Source: Vicinamibacteria bacterium
Lineage (GTDB): Bacteria; Acidobacteriota; Vicinamibacteria; Fen-336
Direction: 5' to 3'
DNA: 64,000 nucleotides
Assembly (NCBI GenBank): GCA_025994075.1
Contig: JAMQGV010000021.1
Span: forward strand, 124,001 to 188,000
Positions 52,268-60,017 of the stretch are shown here, piece after piece. The position numbers were made by a program, and so were the translations under genes. The notes beneath the pieces were generated by a model. That model ran no database searches. It was not told where the DNA came from and worked only from the letters and a program-made list of their open reading frames with translations. The stretch's first letter is position 1. Each line of letters begins with the position of its first letter.

Positions 52268-52810
52268 CTACGGCCTGACCGCCGACAGCGTCACCTCGAT
52301 CGCGATCCGGCGCTCGGCGGCCGGGTCGGACGTCTGCAGCACGATCGTCGGCTTCCCCAGCTCCACCACCACGTCGGACCACTGGTAGCGGAAGCTGCTC
52401 GGCGAGCGGTCGTCGCCGGGCCGGCCGCCGGTCTCCTGCACGGTGTACTCGACGGTGAGCTGCAGCGCCGCGCGGTCGCCCATGATCTCGGCCCGCGCGT
52501 CGGCGTTGAGCCGCGGGCGCAGCGCCGTGTTCTGCGCCTCGGTGCGCAGGAAGAAGCGCTCGCCTTCGGCGAGCCGCAGGTCGAGCTGCCGCTTCTGCGG
52601 CTCGCCCGCGCCCACCTGGTCGCTGACCACGACCCGCAACTGCAGCGTCGTGGGCAGCGCGTTGCGCTTCACCCGGCGCCCGGGCTCCGGCTGCGCCTCG
52701 GGCGCGATCGGGGGCCGCGGCGCCTGGGGCGGCGGCGGGTTGGGCGTCTGCGCCGCGAGCGGCGCCGCGAGCACGGCCGACAACAGGCACGCCAGGCAGC
52801 GGTTCTTCAT
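52268..52810 (-). CDS. Secreted protein of unknown function in a sigma-factor operon
   Basis: This 180-residue protein has a signal peptide (CLACLLSAVLAAPLAAQ), a Pro-rich spacer and a beta-sandwich-like domain (TTLQLRVVVSDQ, KRQLDLRLAEGERFFLRTEAQ, DRAALQLTVEYTVQETGG, DVVVELGKPTIVLQTSDPA, RRIAIEVTLSAV). It reads like a periplasmic beta domain; there are no catalytic motifs and I do not recognise the family. The ribosome site GAGGAG lies in the last codons of the upstream gene, 2 nt away, so translation is coupled. It is the third gene of an ECF sigma unit and may be a sensing partner. Confidence 0.7.
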   Translation of the reverse strand: MKNRCLACLLSAVLAAPLAAQTPNPPPPQAPRPPIAPEAQPEPGRRVKRNALPTTLQLRVVVSDQVGAGEPQKRQLDLRLAEGERFFLRTEAQNTALRPRLNADARAEIMGDRAALQLTVEYTVQETGGRPGDDRSPSSFRYQWSDVVVELGKPTIVLQTSDPAAERRIAIEVTLSAVRP

Positions 52811-52812
52811 CG

Positions 52813-53352
52813 TCACTCCTCTTCTCCACGTCCGGAAACGTCCACGGCCTCGAACTCCAGGGGCGCCGGACCGGCCAGCGGGGCGAGCTCGATCCCGTCG
52901 ATCGCGAGGCTCGGCTCGGTCAACGGGTCGAGCCGCAGCGGCGCGGCCTTCAACTCGTCGCCGGGCCACGGCTCGGCCAGGGCCGGCGCACGGGACGCCG
53001 CGGCGGCACGGGACGCCGCCGTGGCCGCCGGGGCCAGGACCCGCGGGGCCGGGCGGGTCGGGGCCGGCGCCAGGACGGGCGCGGGACCCGCGGGCGGACG
53101 CGGCCCGCGGGCCACGGTCGTCGCGGGTGACGCCGGAACAGGCCGCTCCGGTGCCAGCCACACGGCGACCACGACGGCCGCCGCCGCTGCCAGCGCTGCC
53201 GCGGTCCACCCCGGCCGCGCCGCGGGAGTCGCCCGGCCCGCGCCGAGGCGCGCGCGCACGGCGGAGGCGACGTCGGGCGCGGGATGGGCGGTCATCGCCC
53301 GCGCCACCGCGTCCAGGGCGCGCTCGGCCGCGTCGTCGCGGAACTCGCTCAC
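52813..53352 (-). CDS. Putative anti-sigma factor lacking a zinc motif
   Basis: This 179-residue protein has a short helical N-terminus (RDDAAERALDAVARAMTAHP and DVASAVRARLG), one transmembrane segment (WTAAALAAAAAVVVAVWLA, about residues 48-66) and a long Ala/Pro-rich periplasmic tail. The topology and the GTGA overlap with the sigma gene upstream fit an anti-sigma factor. It has no Cys or HxxxCxxC, so it is not a ZAS-type protein. The call is by position and topology only. Confidence 0.6.
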   Translation of the reverse strand: MSEFRDDAAERALDAVARAMTAHPAPDVASAVRARLGAGRATPAARPGWTAAALAAAAAVVVAVWLAPERPVPASPATTVARGPRPPAGPAPVLAPAPTRPAPRVLAPAATAASRAAAASRAPALAEPWPGDELKAAPLRLDPLTEPSLAIDGIELAPLAGPAPLEFEAVDVSGRGEEE

Positions 53353-53909
53353 CGCCTGGCCTCCAGACTCGCCTTGACCCGCTTGCGCGCCTCGCTCACC
53401 CGCCACTTGAGGGTGCCGACCGGGATGCCGAGCACCGCCGCGACCTGCTCGTAGGGCTGGTCGCCCGCGGTCGCCATCAACAGCGCGTCGCGCAGGCCCG
53501 CGGGCAGCGCGGCGATCGCGCGGCGGGTGCGGTCGCGCTGCTCCCGGCCCAGCAACTGCGCTTCGGGCGACGGGTCGCCCGCGGGCGGCTCGGGCCACTC
53601 GTCCTCGGGCGGGCTGACGAAGCGCTTCAGCCGGCGCACCAGCGAGCGGCGGCGGTCGAGCGCCGCGCGCCACGCGATGCGGCCGACCCACGTCGAGAAC
53701 GCCGCGTCGCCGCGGAACGTGTGCAGCTTCGCGTGCGCCGTCAGGAACGCCTCCTGCGCCACGTCCTCCGCCTCCTCCGGCGAGCCCAGCACCGCCAGGG
53801 CCGCCCGGAACACCCGCGCCTGGTGGGCCTCGACGAGGGCGCCGAACGCGGCGTCGTCGCCGCCTCGCGCCCGCTCCACCAGGGGGTCCGCGGCCCGCGT
53901 CTCGCTCAC
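53349..53909 (-). CDS. ECF-type RNA polymerase sigma factor
   Basis: This 186-residue protein has region 2 (AFGALVEAHQARVFRAALAVLGSPEEAEDVAQEAFLTAH with DVAQEAF, about residues 20-60) and region 4 (LPAGLRDALLMATAGDQPYEQVAAVLGIPVGTLKWRVSEARKRV, about 130-180). FSTWVGRIAWRAALDRRR in region 2.4 is typical. GTG 53909 is the first start after the palindrome upstream. It leads a three-gene unit with the putative anti-sigma and a secreted protein. Confidence 0.92.
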   Translation of the reverse strand: MSETRAADPLVERARGGDDAAFGALVEAHQARVFRAALAVLGSPEEAEDVAQEAFLTAHAKLHTFRGDAAFSTWVGRIAWRAALDRRRSLVRRLKRFVSPPEDEWPEPPAGDPSPEAQLLGREQRDRTRRAIAALPAGLRDALLMATAGDQPYEQVAAVLGIPVGTLKWRVSEARKRVKASLEARR

Positions 53910-53923
53910 ACACCCCCTGGACG

Positions 53924-53941
53924 CCGGCGCCCAGGCGCCGG
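53924..53941. terminator. Perfect GC hairpin between the unknown 232-residue protein gene and the sigma gene
   Basis: CCGGCGCC (53924-53931) and GGCGCCGG (53934-53941) form an 8-bp perfect stem with a CA centre, 8 nt past the stop at 53950 on the minus strand and 14 nt before the sigma GTG. No T-run follows, so it could be a weak terminator for the upstream operon or an operator for the sigma gene. Confidence 0.35.
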
Positions 53942-53949
53942 TTGGCGGC

Positions 53950-54648
53950 TCAGACGGAGACCTCGATCCCGGCCAGCAGGCCGTGGCAGTGGCTGGCGGT
54001 GCCGACGCGCCAGCGGGCGGGCGCGGGGTCGGCGCGCAGCCGGGCCACGACGCGGTCGCGGGCCGCGAGGATCGCCGCGACGGGGATCGTGCCGACGCCC
54101 CACACCAGGTGCAGGCAGGGAAACACGATCGCCCCGGCACCGCCGGAATCCGACGCGAGTCTTTCGACGAGGCTCCAGTCCTTCGGGCCCCGGGTGTGCG
54201 GACACAGCGCGGGCTCGATGCAGGTCGGCGGGCAGGTCCACGTGGCGTACGAGAGCGCCCGGTCGCCCTCGCGCGTCTCGCGGTCGAACGGGGTGCCCAC
54301 GGGCGGCAGCCCGGACAGGGCGGCGACGCGCCCTCCCGCGCGCTCGACGTGGGTCGCCAGGAAGCGCCGCAGCAGGTGCGGCGCCCAGTGCCACGGCACG
54401 AGGTGCGCGCCCGCGGGCAGGGCGTCCAGGCCGTCCGCGAGCCAGGCGTCCCAATCGGAGACCGCGAGTTCGAGAGCGGGGTCGCCCTCGCGCGGCAGCG
54501 CCGCCACGGCGCAGTCGGCGCGGCGGTCGACGACGATCACCCGCGGGCACGCGAGGCGCCCCGCCGCGGCCGCGCGGCGGAGCTGCCGCACGTAGTAGAC
54601 GCCGTCCGCCCCGCCGCCGATCACGACGCAGGCGGGGACGGCGGTCAC
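53950..54648 (-). CDS. Unknown protein with Rossmann-like N-terminus and Cys-rich segment
   Basis: This 232-residue protein begins CVVIGGGADGVYYVRQLRRA, a GxGxxG-type nucleotide-binding turn, with VIVVDRRADC where an acidic residue would contact the ribose. A later stretch TCPPTCIEPALCPHTRG holds three Cys and a His and could bind metal; a further SHCHGLL lies near the end. It overlaps the gene upstream by ATGA. I do not recognise the family; a cytoplasmic NAD(P)-binding or redox protein is a guess. Confidence 0.7.
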   Translation of the reverse strand: MTAVPACVVIGGGADGVYYVRQLRRAAAAGRLACPRVIVVDRRADCAVAALPREGDPALELAVSDWDAWLADGLDALPAGAHLVPWHWAPHLLRRFLATHVERAGGRVAALSGLPPVGTPFDRETREGDRALSYATWTCPPTCIEPALCPHTRGPKDWSLVERLASDSGGAGAIVFPCLHLVWGVGTIPVAAILAARDRVVARLRADPAPARWRVGTASHCHGLLAGIEVSV

Positions 54649-55079
54649 TTCGTGGCCAGCACCTTCGCGACGCGGGCGGTGAACATCTCGAACAGCCGCC
54701 GCCCCTCGGCCGTGTTCTTCGCCACGTACTCGGCCGAGCGGAAGGACGTCGGGCTGAAGTCCTTGCGGTACTGCTCGAGGTAGGGGGCGATCCTGGCGTA
54801 GAGGTACATCCCCTCGCCGTTGTTCTCCATGAAGTACTCGCCGTGCACGATGTGGTGGCGGACCAGGCCGTAGACCATCTCCCAGTAGGTCGCGACCTGG
54901 CGGAACGCCGCGTTGTGCGGGTGGTCGGGCTTGCTGATCGCGAGCACGTCGTCGTAGCTCTTCGGCCAGAAGTCGCGGCTGATCGCCGTCCGCGACTCGC
55001 GCATCACCGCCTCGCGGCGCATCTCGTAGACGCGCAGCACCAGGTCGGCGTCGTGGTGGTCGGGGGTCTCGCGGGACAT
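54645..55079 (-). CDS. Small helical protein of unknown function
   Basis: This 144-residue protein is helical and rich in aromatic and charged residues (DLVLRVYEMRREAVMRESR, ATYWEMVYGLVRHHIVHGEY, FMENNGEGMYLYARIAPYLEQYRKDFSP). It has no signal peptide or Cys. It lies between the dienelactone-hydrolase gene (10 nt upstream) and the Rossmann-like gene (ATGA overlap), so the three are probably co-transcribed. I do not recognise it; His and Glu in HHIVHGEYFMENN could be metal ligands. Confidence 0.7.
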   Translation of the reverse strand: MSRETPDHHDADLVLRVYEMRREAVMRESRTAISRDFWPKSYDDVLAISKPDHPHNAAFRQVATYWEMVYGLVRHHIVHGEYFMENNGEGMYLYARIAPYLEQYRKDFSPTSFRSAEYVAKNTAEGRRLFEMFTARVAKVLATK

Positions 55080-55089
55080 CGGCTCGCTC

Positions 55090-55755
55090 CTAGAGGTTCT
55101 CGGCGAAGAAGGCCAGCGTGCGCTCGAACGACAGCTTCGCGGCGGCCGCGTCGTGGACCTCGGGCCGGGTGTCGTTGAAGAACGCGTGCTTCGTGCCCGG
55201 GTAGGTGTGGAAGTCGAAGGCGCGGCCGCGCCCGAGCAGCTCCTTCGTGAAGCGCGGGATGTTGGCGTTGGCGAAGTCGTCGTGGGCGGCCCCCAGGCCG
55301 AGCACCGGCGCGCGCAGCCCGTCCCACTCGAACTCGATCTTCGGGTGACCGCCGTAGTAGACGACGCAGGCGCCGACGTCGTCGCCGTTCGCGCAGGCCG
55401 CGAACAGCGACAGCGCGCCGCCCATGCAGAAGCCGACCGTGCCCACCTTGCGCCCGGTGTCGGCCTTCAGCTTCTGCACGCTGCCGCGCAGGTCGCGCTC
55501 GGCGCGGGCGACGTCGAGCGCCATCAGGAGCTTGCCCGCCTCGTCGGGCGACTTCGTGACGACCCCGTGGTAGAGGTCCGGCGCCAGCGCCAGGTAGCCG
55601 GCCGCGGCGAAGCGCTCCGCCACGTCCTTGACGTGGTCGTTGAGGCCCCACCACTCCTGGATCACGATCACGCCACGCCCGTTGGGGCTCGCGGGTCGCG
55701 CCAGCCACCCTTCGCAGTCGCCGCCTTGCGCGGCGAAACGGACCACTTCGCCCAT
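55090..55755 (-). CDS. Dienelactone hydrolase family protein
   Basis: This 221-residue alpha/beta-hydrolase has the nucleophile Cys in VGFCMGGALS (near residue 115), GVIVIQEWWGLNDHVKDVAERFA (oxyanion region typical of DLH), YYGGHP, and the catalytic His in YPGTKHAFFNDTRPE. The acid Asp is probably in GLGAAHDDF. ATG 55755 has GGGAGG at 5 nt, so I prefer it to the upstream start at 55803. The ring-cleavage lactone substrate is not implied, since most family members act on other esters. Confidence 0.9.
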   Translation of the reverse strand: MGEVVRFAAQGGDCEGWLARPASPNGRGVIVIQEWWGLNDHVKDVAERFAAAGYLALAPDLYHGVVTKSPDEAGKLLMALDVARAERDLRGSVQKLKADTGRKVGTVGFCMGGALSLFAACANGDDVGACVVYYGGHPKIEFEWDGLRAPVLGLGAAHDDFANANIPRFTKELLGRGRAFDFHTYPGTKHAFFNDTRPEVHDAAAAKLSFERTLAFFAENL

Positions 55756-55835
55756 CCGTCCCTCCCAGATCTTCGCCCGCGAGGGTACCACCGCGGGCGG
55801 CACCCGAGGCGGCGGCCGCGGTAGGCTTGGGATTC

Positions 55836-56987
55836 ATGCTCGCGACGATCGGGACGGCGGCGCATCTCGCCGGCAGCCTGGTGCTGGCCACGTTCTTCGT
55901 GCTGCTGGCACGGCAGACCGCGCGCGGCTATTTCCGCGACTGGACCGCCGCCTGGATCGTCCAGGCCGCGGCGCTCGGCCTGCTGCTCGTGTCGGAGGCG
56001 CTGGGCTGGACCGCCAGCCTGTCGGCCTACCTGTTCCTGGCCGCGTCCCACGGCGTGCTGCTGTGCGCCGCCGCCCAGAACGAGTCGCGCGGGCTGGGCC
56101 TGCGCCGCGAGCACAGCTTCGTGCTGCTGCCGGTCGCGCTGTGGTCGGGCGTCGCGCCGCAGCTCCTCGACGACACCTGGGCGCTGCGCGCGGGCCTCAA
56201 CGCGATCCTGGCCATCACCTACGCGCTGGCCGCGGTGCTGCTGTGGCCCCACGTGCGCAGGCCGGGCACCGGCATGCGGGTCGTGACCTGGTCGCTGCTG
56301 GCGCTGGCCGTGCTGTTCGCGCAGTACGCGGCGGTGCTGTTCTGGGCCGCGAGCCACGAGCGCGATCGGCTGCTCTACGCCGAGCTGGAGCCGTTCGCCA
56401 CGCTGGTGCTGCAGATGCTGCTCGGCCTCGGCATGGTGCTGGCCACCATGGAGGAGGGCCAGCGCCAGCTCCACGAGGCGAAGGCCCAGCTCGAGGACCG
56501 CAACGAGCGGCTGCGCGCGCTGGCCGACACCGACACGCTGACGGGCTGCTTCAACCGCCGCGTCTTCCGCCGTCTCGTCTCCGACCTGCGTGCCGGCGGC
56601 GGCGCCGCCGACCGCGGGCTGGTGCTGGTGATCGACATGGACGGGCTGAAGCGGATCAACGACGAGGAAGGCCACGCGGCCGGCGACGCCGCCATCCGCC
56701 GCCTCGCCGACGCGGTGCGCGACCACGTGCGCAACGACGACCTGTTCGTGCGCTGGGGCGGCGACGAGTTCGTGGTCGTGCTGCCGGGAGCCGGCCCCCA
56801 CGAGGGCCCCGCGCGGCGCGCCGCGCTGCACGAGGCGCTGGCCGCGGCCGACTGCAAGGCCAGCATCGGCTACGCGCCGTGGGGTCCGGACACCGACATC
56901 CTGGCCGCGGTCGACGCCGCCGACCTCGCGATGTACGCGGAGAAGGACGAACACCGGCGGGCCGCGGCGGCGGAAACGGCGCGATGA
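55836..56987 (+). CDS. Membrane-bound diguanylate cyclase (GGDEF)
   Basis: About 383 residues. Six or so N-terminal transmembrane helices (residues 1-205) form a membrane sensor; a short coiled coil ([21 protein letters not shown]) leads to a GGDEF domain. The active site [13 protein letters not shown] is intact, [14 protein letters not shown] opens the domain, and an inhibitory I-site RNDD lies five residues before GGDEF. It should make c-di-GMP with product inhibition. ATG 55836 is preferred to TTG 55827. The stop overlaps the next gene (ATGA). Confidence 0.92.
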   Translation: MLATIGTAAHLAGSLVLATFFVLLARQTARGYFRDWTAAWIVQAAALGLLLVSEALGWTASLSAYLFLAASHGVLLCAAAQNESRGLGLRREHSFVLLPVALWSGVAPQLLDDTWALRAGLNAILAITYALAAVLLWPHVRRPGTGMRVVTWSLLALAVLFAQYAAVLFWAASHERDRLLYAELEPFATLVLQMLLGLGMVLATMEEGQRQLHEAKAQLEDRNERLRALADTDTLTGCFNRRVFRRLVSDLRAGGGAADRGLVLVIDMDGLKRINDEEGHAAGDAAIRRLADAVRDHVRNDDLFVRWGGDEFVVVLPGAGPHEGPARRAALHEALAAADCKASIGYAPWGPDTDILAAVDAADLAMYAEKDEHRRAAAAETAR

Positions 56988-58177
56988 GCGCGGCGCTGGG
57001 GGCGCCGATCCGGGTGCCGCTGGGTGCGCTGTGCCTCGACCCCAACAACCCGCGGCTCGGTGCCGCGGCCCGCGCGGCCTACGACGCGCCCGCGAGCGCC
57101 CTCGACGCGGCCGAGCAGGAGCGGCTCGAGGCCGAGATGGAGCGCGCGCACCCGGACCTCGAGGAACTCGAGCGCGCGATCTCCGGCATGGGCTGGACGC
57201 CGATCGACCCGATGCTCGCGTGGGAGCCGCCCGCCCATCCGGGCCGCTACCTCGTGCTCGAGGGCAACTCGCGCCTGTGCGCACTCCGCCGCCTGCACCG
57301 GCGCTGCCGGGAGCTGGAAGCGCGCGGCGAGGGCCGGGCGCGGCCGCGGCTCGAGGCGCTGCGGGCTGTGGTCGCCGCCACCGAAACGCTCGACGTCATC
57401 CCGGTCGTGGCGGCGGACGCTCGCGAGCTGGGCGCGGTGCTGCCGCGCCTGCTCGGGGTCCGCCACATCACCCACGCCCGCCAGTGGCGGCCCTCAGCGC
57501 TGAACCGCTACATCCACGGCCTCTACGCGCAGGCCCACGCCGAGGCGCGCGGCGGGCCGCTGACGCTCGAGGAGCCGCTGCTGCGCGACGTGGGCGCGCG
57601 GGTCTGCCTCGCCTCCTGGCGCGTGCGGCGGGCCGTGCAGGCGGTGACGATGCAGGCCGACTTCGAGCTCCGCTACCGCGACGCGCTGCCTTCCCCCGCG
57701 GCCTTCGACGACGCCGACCAGGCGTGGTTCCTGGCCCTGCTCGAGCCCGGCCACGCGCGCACGCGGCTGGGAATCGCCGACGACCACCTGGCGCTGCCGC
57801 CGAAGGCGGCCGACGTGCTCTTCCGCTGGGCGTTCGCCCACCCCCGGGAGGACGGCCGCAACGTGTGGCGCTCCCCGTCCGACGTCAAGATGTGGAACCG
57901 GATCGCCCGCTTCGACGCCCGCCACGGCACCCGCCTGGCAGCGGGCCTCGACCCGGACACCCCTGCCGCCGCGCGCCGCATGGCCAGCGTCGAAGCGGAG
58001 TACGTGGCCTGGAAGGCGCGCAAGTCGCCGGCCGAAACACTGCGCGAGCTGCTGCGGACGCTGCGCGAGGTCGACGTCGGCACCCTGGAGGACGAGCGCG
58101 AGGAGCTGCGCGGCCTGGTCGACGAGCTGGCGCGCGTCGCCGCCGAGTACCGCCGCCTGCTCGACGCCCTGGAATAG
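56984..58177 (+). CDS. ParB/Srx-fold (ParB-like nuclease domain) protein
   Basis: This 397-residue protein begins with a ParB-N-like domain: [25 protein letters not shown], and [16 protein letters not shown], which is the GNxR nucleotide-binding box. [31 protein letters not shown] follows. The middle is helical, as in ParB DNA-binding or DGQHR-type proteins, and the end is a coiled coil ([33 protein letters not shown]). No helix-turn-helix is obvious. It overlaps the GGDEF gene by ATGA. A chromosome-partition role is unlikely so far from a parA; free-standing ParB-fold proteins often belong to mobile or defence loci. Confidence 0.78.
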   Translation: MSAALGAPIRVPLGALCLDPNNPRLGAAARAAYDAPASALDAAEQERLEAEMERAHPDLEELERAISGMGWTPIDPMLAWEPPAHPGRYLVLEGNSRLCALRRLHRRCRELEARGEGRARPRLEALRAVVAATETLDVIPVVAADARELGAVLPRLLGVRHITHARQWRPSALNRYIHGLYAQAHAEARGGPLTLEEPLLRDVGARVCLASWRVRRAVQAVTMQADFELRYRDALPSPAAFDDADQAWFLALLEPGHARTRLGIADDHLALPPKAADVLFRWAFAHPREDGRNVWRSPSDVKMWNRIARFDARHGTRLAAGLDPDTPAAARRMASVEAEYVAWKARKSPAETLRELLRTLREVDVGTLEDEREELRGLVDELARVAAEYRRLLDALE

Positions 58178-58221
58178 CGGAGCGCGCCGCGGCATTCTCG
58201 GGAGAGGAGGCCCTCGCGACG

Positions 58222-58965
58222 ATGTGGCTGTTCACCGATCCGCGCAAGCTGACCCTGCCTGGCCCCGGCCAGGCGCTGCCCGGCCGCGCCGAGGCGATGC
58301 CGGTGCCCGAGCGGCACTTCGTCAACGGGAACCCGCTGAAGCCGCCGTTTCCCGACGGGTTCCGGCGCCGGGCAGAGCCCGTCGCCGGTCCCATGGGGGC
58401 TACGTCGGACGACTCCGGCCTCCTCCGCCCCCAAACCCCAGACGGCCTGGCGCGCGCCGTGTTCGGGATGGGCTGCTTCTGGGGCGCGGAGAAGCGCTTC
58501 TGGAGCCTGCCCGGCGTGTTCACCACGGCCGTCGGCTACGCCGGAGGCCTGACCCCGAACCCCACGTATCGCGAGGTCTGCAGCGGCCTCACCGGCCACA
58601 ACGAAGTCGTGCTCGTGGTGTTCGACCCCGCTCGCATCGGCTACGACGCGTTGCTTCGCGTGTTCTGGGAGAGCCACGACCCGACCCAGGGCATGCGCCA
58701 GGGCAACGACGTCGGCACCCAGTACCGCTCGGGGATCTACGTCCACGACGGCGGCCAGCGGGCGGCGGCGGAAGCCAGCCGCGACGCCTTCGGGCGGGCG
58801 CTCCTGGCCGCGGGCCACGGGGCGATCACGACCGAGATCGTCGACGCGCCGCCGTTCTACTACGCGGAGGAGTACCACCAGCAGTACCTCGCGAAGAACC
58901 CGGACGGGTACTGCGGCCTGGGCGGGACGGGGGTTTCCTGCCCCGGCCCGCTCCCGGCGAAGTGA
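58222..58965 (+). CDS. msrA: Peptide-methionine (S)-S-oxide reductase with an in-frame inserted repeat
   Basis: This 247-residue MsrA reduces methionine sulfoxide in proteins. The catalytic Cys85 is in [13 protein letters not shown], with [52 protein letters not shown] and [15 protein letters not shown]. The N-terminal extension ([26 protein letters not shown]) is normal for long MsrAs. Between PPFPDG and [13 protein letters not shown] lie 29 extra residues encoded by a structured repeat (58358-58439); without them the junction reads like the family consensus. The insert precedes the catalytic core and keeps the frame, so the enzyme may still work. Confidence 0.93.
   Translation: MWLFTDPRKLTLPGPGQALPGRAEAMPVPERHFVNGNPLKPPFPDGFRRRAEPVAGPMGATSDDSGLLRPQTPDGLARAVFGMGCFWGAEKRFWSLPGVFTTAVGYAGGLTPNPTYREVCSGLTGHNEVVLVVFDPARIGYDALLRVFWESHDPTQGMRQGNDVGTQYRSGIYVHDGGQRAAAEASRDAFGRALLAAGHGAITTEIVDAPPFYYAEEYHQQYLAKNPDGYCGLGGTGVSCPGPLPAK
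58358..58439 (+). repeat. Two-stem structured repeat, copy 1, inside msrA
   Basis: The DNA GGGTTCC, then CCGGCGCCGGGC-AGA-GCCCGTCGCCGG (12-bp stem with one mismatch, AGA loop), then TCCCATGGGGGCTACGTCG, a variable part, and CCTCCGCCCCCAAACCCC matches 59937-60017. GGGGGC and GCCCCC can form a second stem enclosing the variable part. The copy lies in frame in msrA; 29 codons (58360-58446) are bounded by a repeated PDG. Confidence 0.8.
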
Positions 58966-58977
58966 CGGCTGCCGGCC

Positions 58978-59385
58978 CTACTTGGCCTGCATGTCCTGGA
59001 TGTAGCCGGACAGGGCCTCGATCCGGGCCTTGACCTTCTCCTCGCTGTAACCCTCGCGGCTCTGCTTGAACGCGTCGCCCCAGACCGGCATGTCGGCGCC
59101 GCCGTGGCCCCGTACCGGGTGGCGACCGTCGATGATCCGCCCCATCAGCTCGGCGTCCCACTTGCCGTCGTTGCGCTTCTGGAACGTGGTCAGGTCGGGC
59201 GGGGCGTAGCGCAGCGAAGACGCGATCGGGCCGTCGCCCTTGCCGCCGCCACCGTGGCAGCTCGCGCAGTACATGCGGTACAGGTCCGAGCCGACGTAGC
59301 CGCCGGACTCCTGGGCCCAGGCCGACGAAGCGAAGGCGGCGAGCCCGAGCACGACGAGGGAGAGGCCGGCAAGTCGCAAGCGCAT
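58978..59385 (-). CDS. Periplasmic mono-haem cytochrome c
   Basis: This 135-residue protein has a signal peptide (LAGLSLVVLGLAAFASSAWAQ) and a class I cytochrome c domain with CASCH haem attachment (YRMYCASCHGGGGKGDGP). The distal Met ligand is probably in GGADMPVWGDAF. It carries electrons in the periplasm; no oxidase genes are nearby. ATG 59385 has AAGGAG at 7 nt. It converges with msrA, with 12 nt between stops. Confidence 0.92.
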   Translation of the reverse strand: MRLRLAGLSLVVLGLAAFASSAWAQESGGYVGSDLYRMYCASCHGGGGKGDGPIASSLRYAPPDLTTFQKRNDGKWDAELMGRIIDGRHPVRGHGGADMPVWGDAFKQSREGYSEEKVKARIEALSGYIQDMQAK

Positions 59386-59493
59386 GGTGTCGCTCCTTCG
59401 GGCTGGCGTTGCGCGCCGGCCCTGCCCGGGGGGCAAGCAGACGCCGTTCCAGCGTAACGATTGCGCCCCCGGTAACGTGGCATCATCGGCGCC

Positions 59494-59937
59494 GTGACCT
59501 CGGCAGTGGAGATCCCGGAGGGGCTGCGCGTCCTCCCCGACGGCTCGTGGCGGATCGGGGACACCCCCGTCCAGCACGAGGTTTCGCTGCTGTTCTTCAA
59601 GCGCCATCTCTCCTTCGACGACGCCGGCGCCTTCATCGAAGAGGCGGGGCGGCGGCTGCCGGTCACCGTCGAGGGCCCGCCGTTCGTCGTCCTGCGCCTC
59701 GACGTCGACGACGCGGCCGGCACGGCGCGCGCGGTGCTCGACGACGGCACCGTGGAACCCGTCGAGGACCTGGCGATGGAGCCGGACAGCGGCCGCTTCG
59801 AGTGCGCCGCCCGCGGCGGCCGCGCCCGCGCCCAGTTCTCGCGCGCGGCCCACCAGGCGCTGCTCGAGCACGCCGAAGAAGAAGACGGCCGCTTCTACCT
59901 GCGCGTCGGCCTCAGCCGCCTGCCGATCCGGACATAG
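59494..59937 (+). CDS. DUF1285-like protein
   Basis: This 147-residue protein resembles DUF1285: LRVLPDGSWRIGDTPVQHEVSLLFFKRHLS at the start (I..DG.W...G.P pattern), then RRLPVTVEGPPFVVLRLDVDD (family: VEDxPF), and a C-terminal half with repeated beta strands. The function of the family is unknown. The start is GTG 59494. Its TAG stop (59935-59937) is the first part of repeat copy 2, so the element sits exactly at its 3' end. Confidence 0.65.
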   Translation: MTSAVEIPEGLRVLPDGSWRIGDTPVQHEVSLLFFKRHLSFDDAGAFIEEAGRRLPVTVEGPPFVVLRLDVDDAAGTARAVLDDGTVEPVEDLAMEPDSGRFECAARGGRARAQFSRAAHQALLEHAEEEDGRFYLRVGLSRLPIRT

Positions 59938-60017
59938 GGTTCCAGCGACGGGCAGAGCCCGTCGCTGGTCCCATGGGGGCTACGTCGCGAACGGACGCTC
60001 CTCCGCCCCCAAACCCC
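59937..60017 (+). repeat. Two-stem structured repeat, copy 2, at the end of two convergent genes
   Basis: GGGTTCC, then CCAGCGACGGGC-AGA-GCCCGTCGCTGG, a perfect 12-bp stem with AGA loop, then TCCCATGGGGGCTACGTCG, a variable 18-20 nt, and CTCCTCCGCCCCCAAACCCC. Relative to copy 1 the stem differs by a G-to-A on one side and the matching C-to-T on the other. It abuts the DUF1285-like stop and supplies the last codons (EERPFAT) and stop of the convergent ligase-like gene. Confidence 0.8.
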
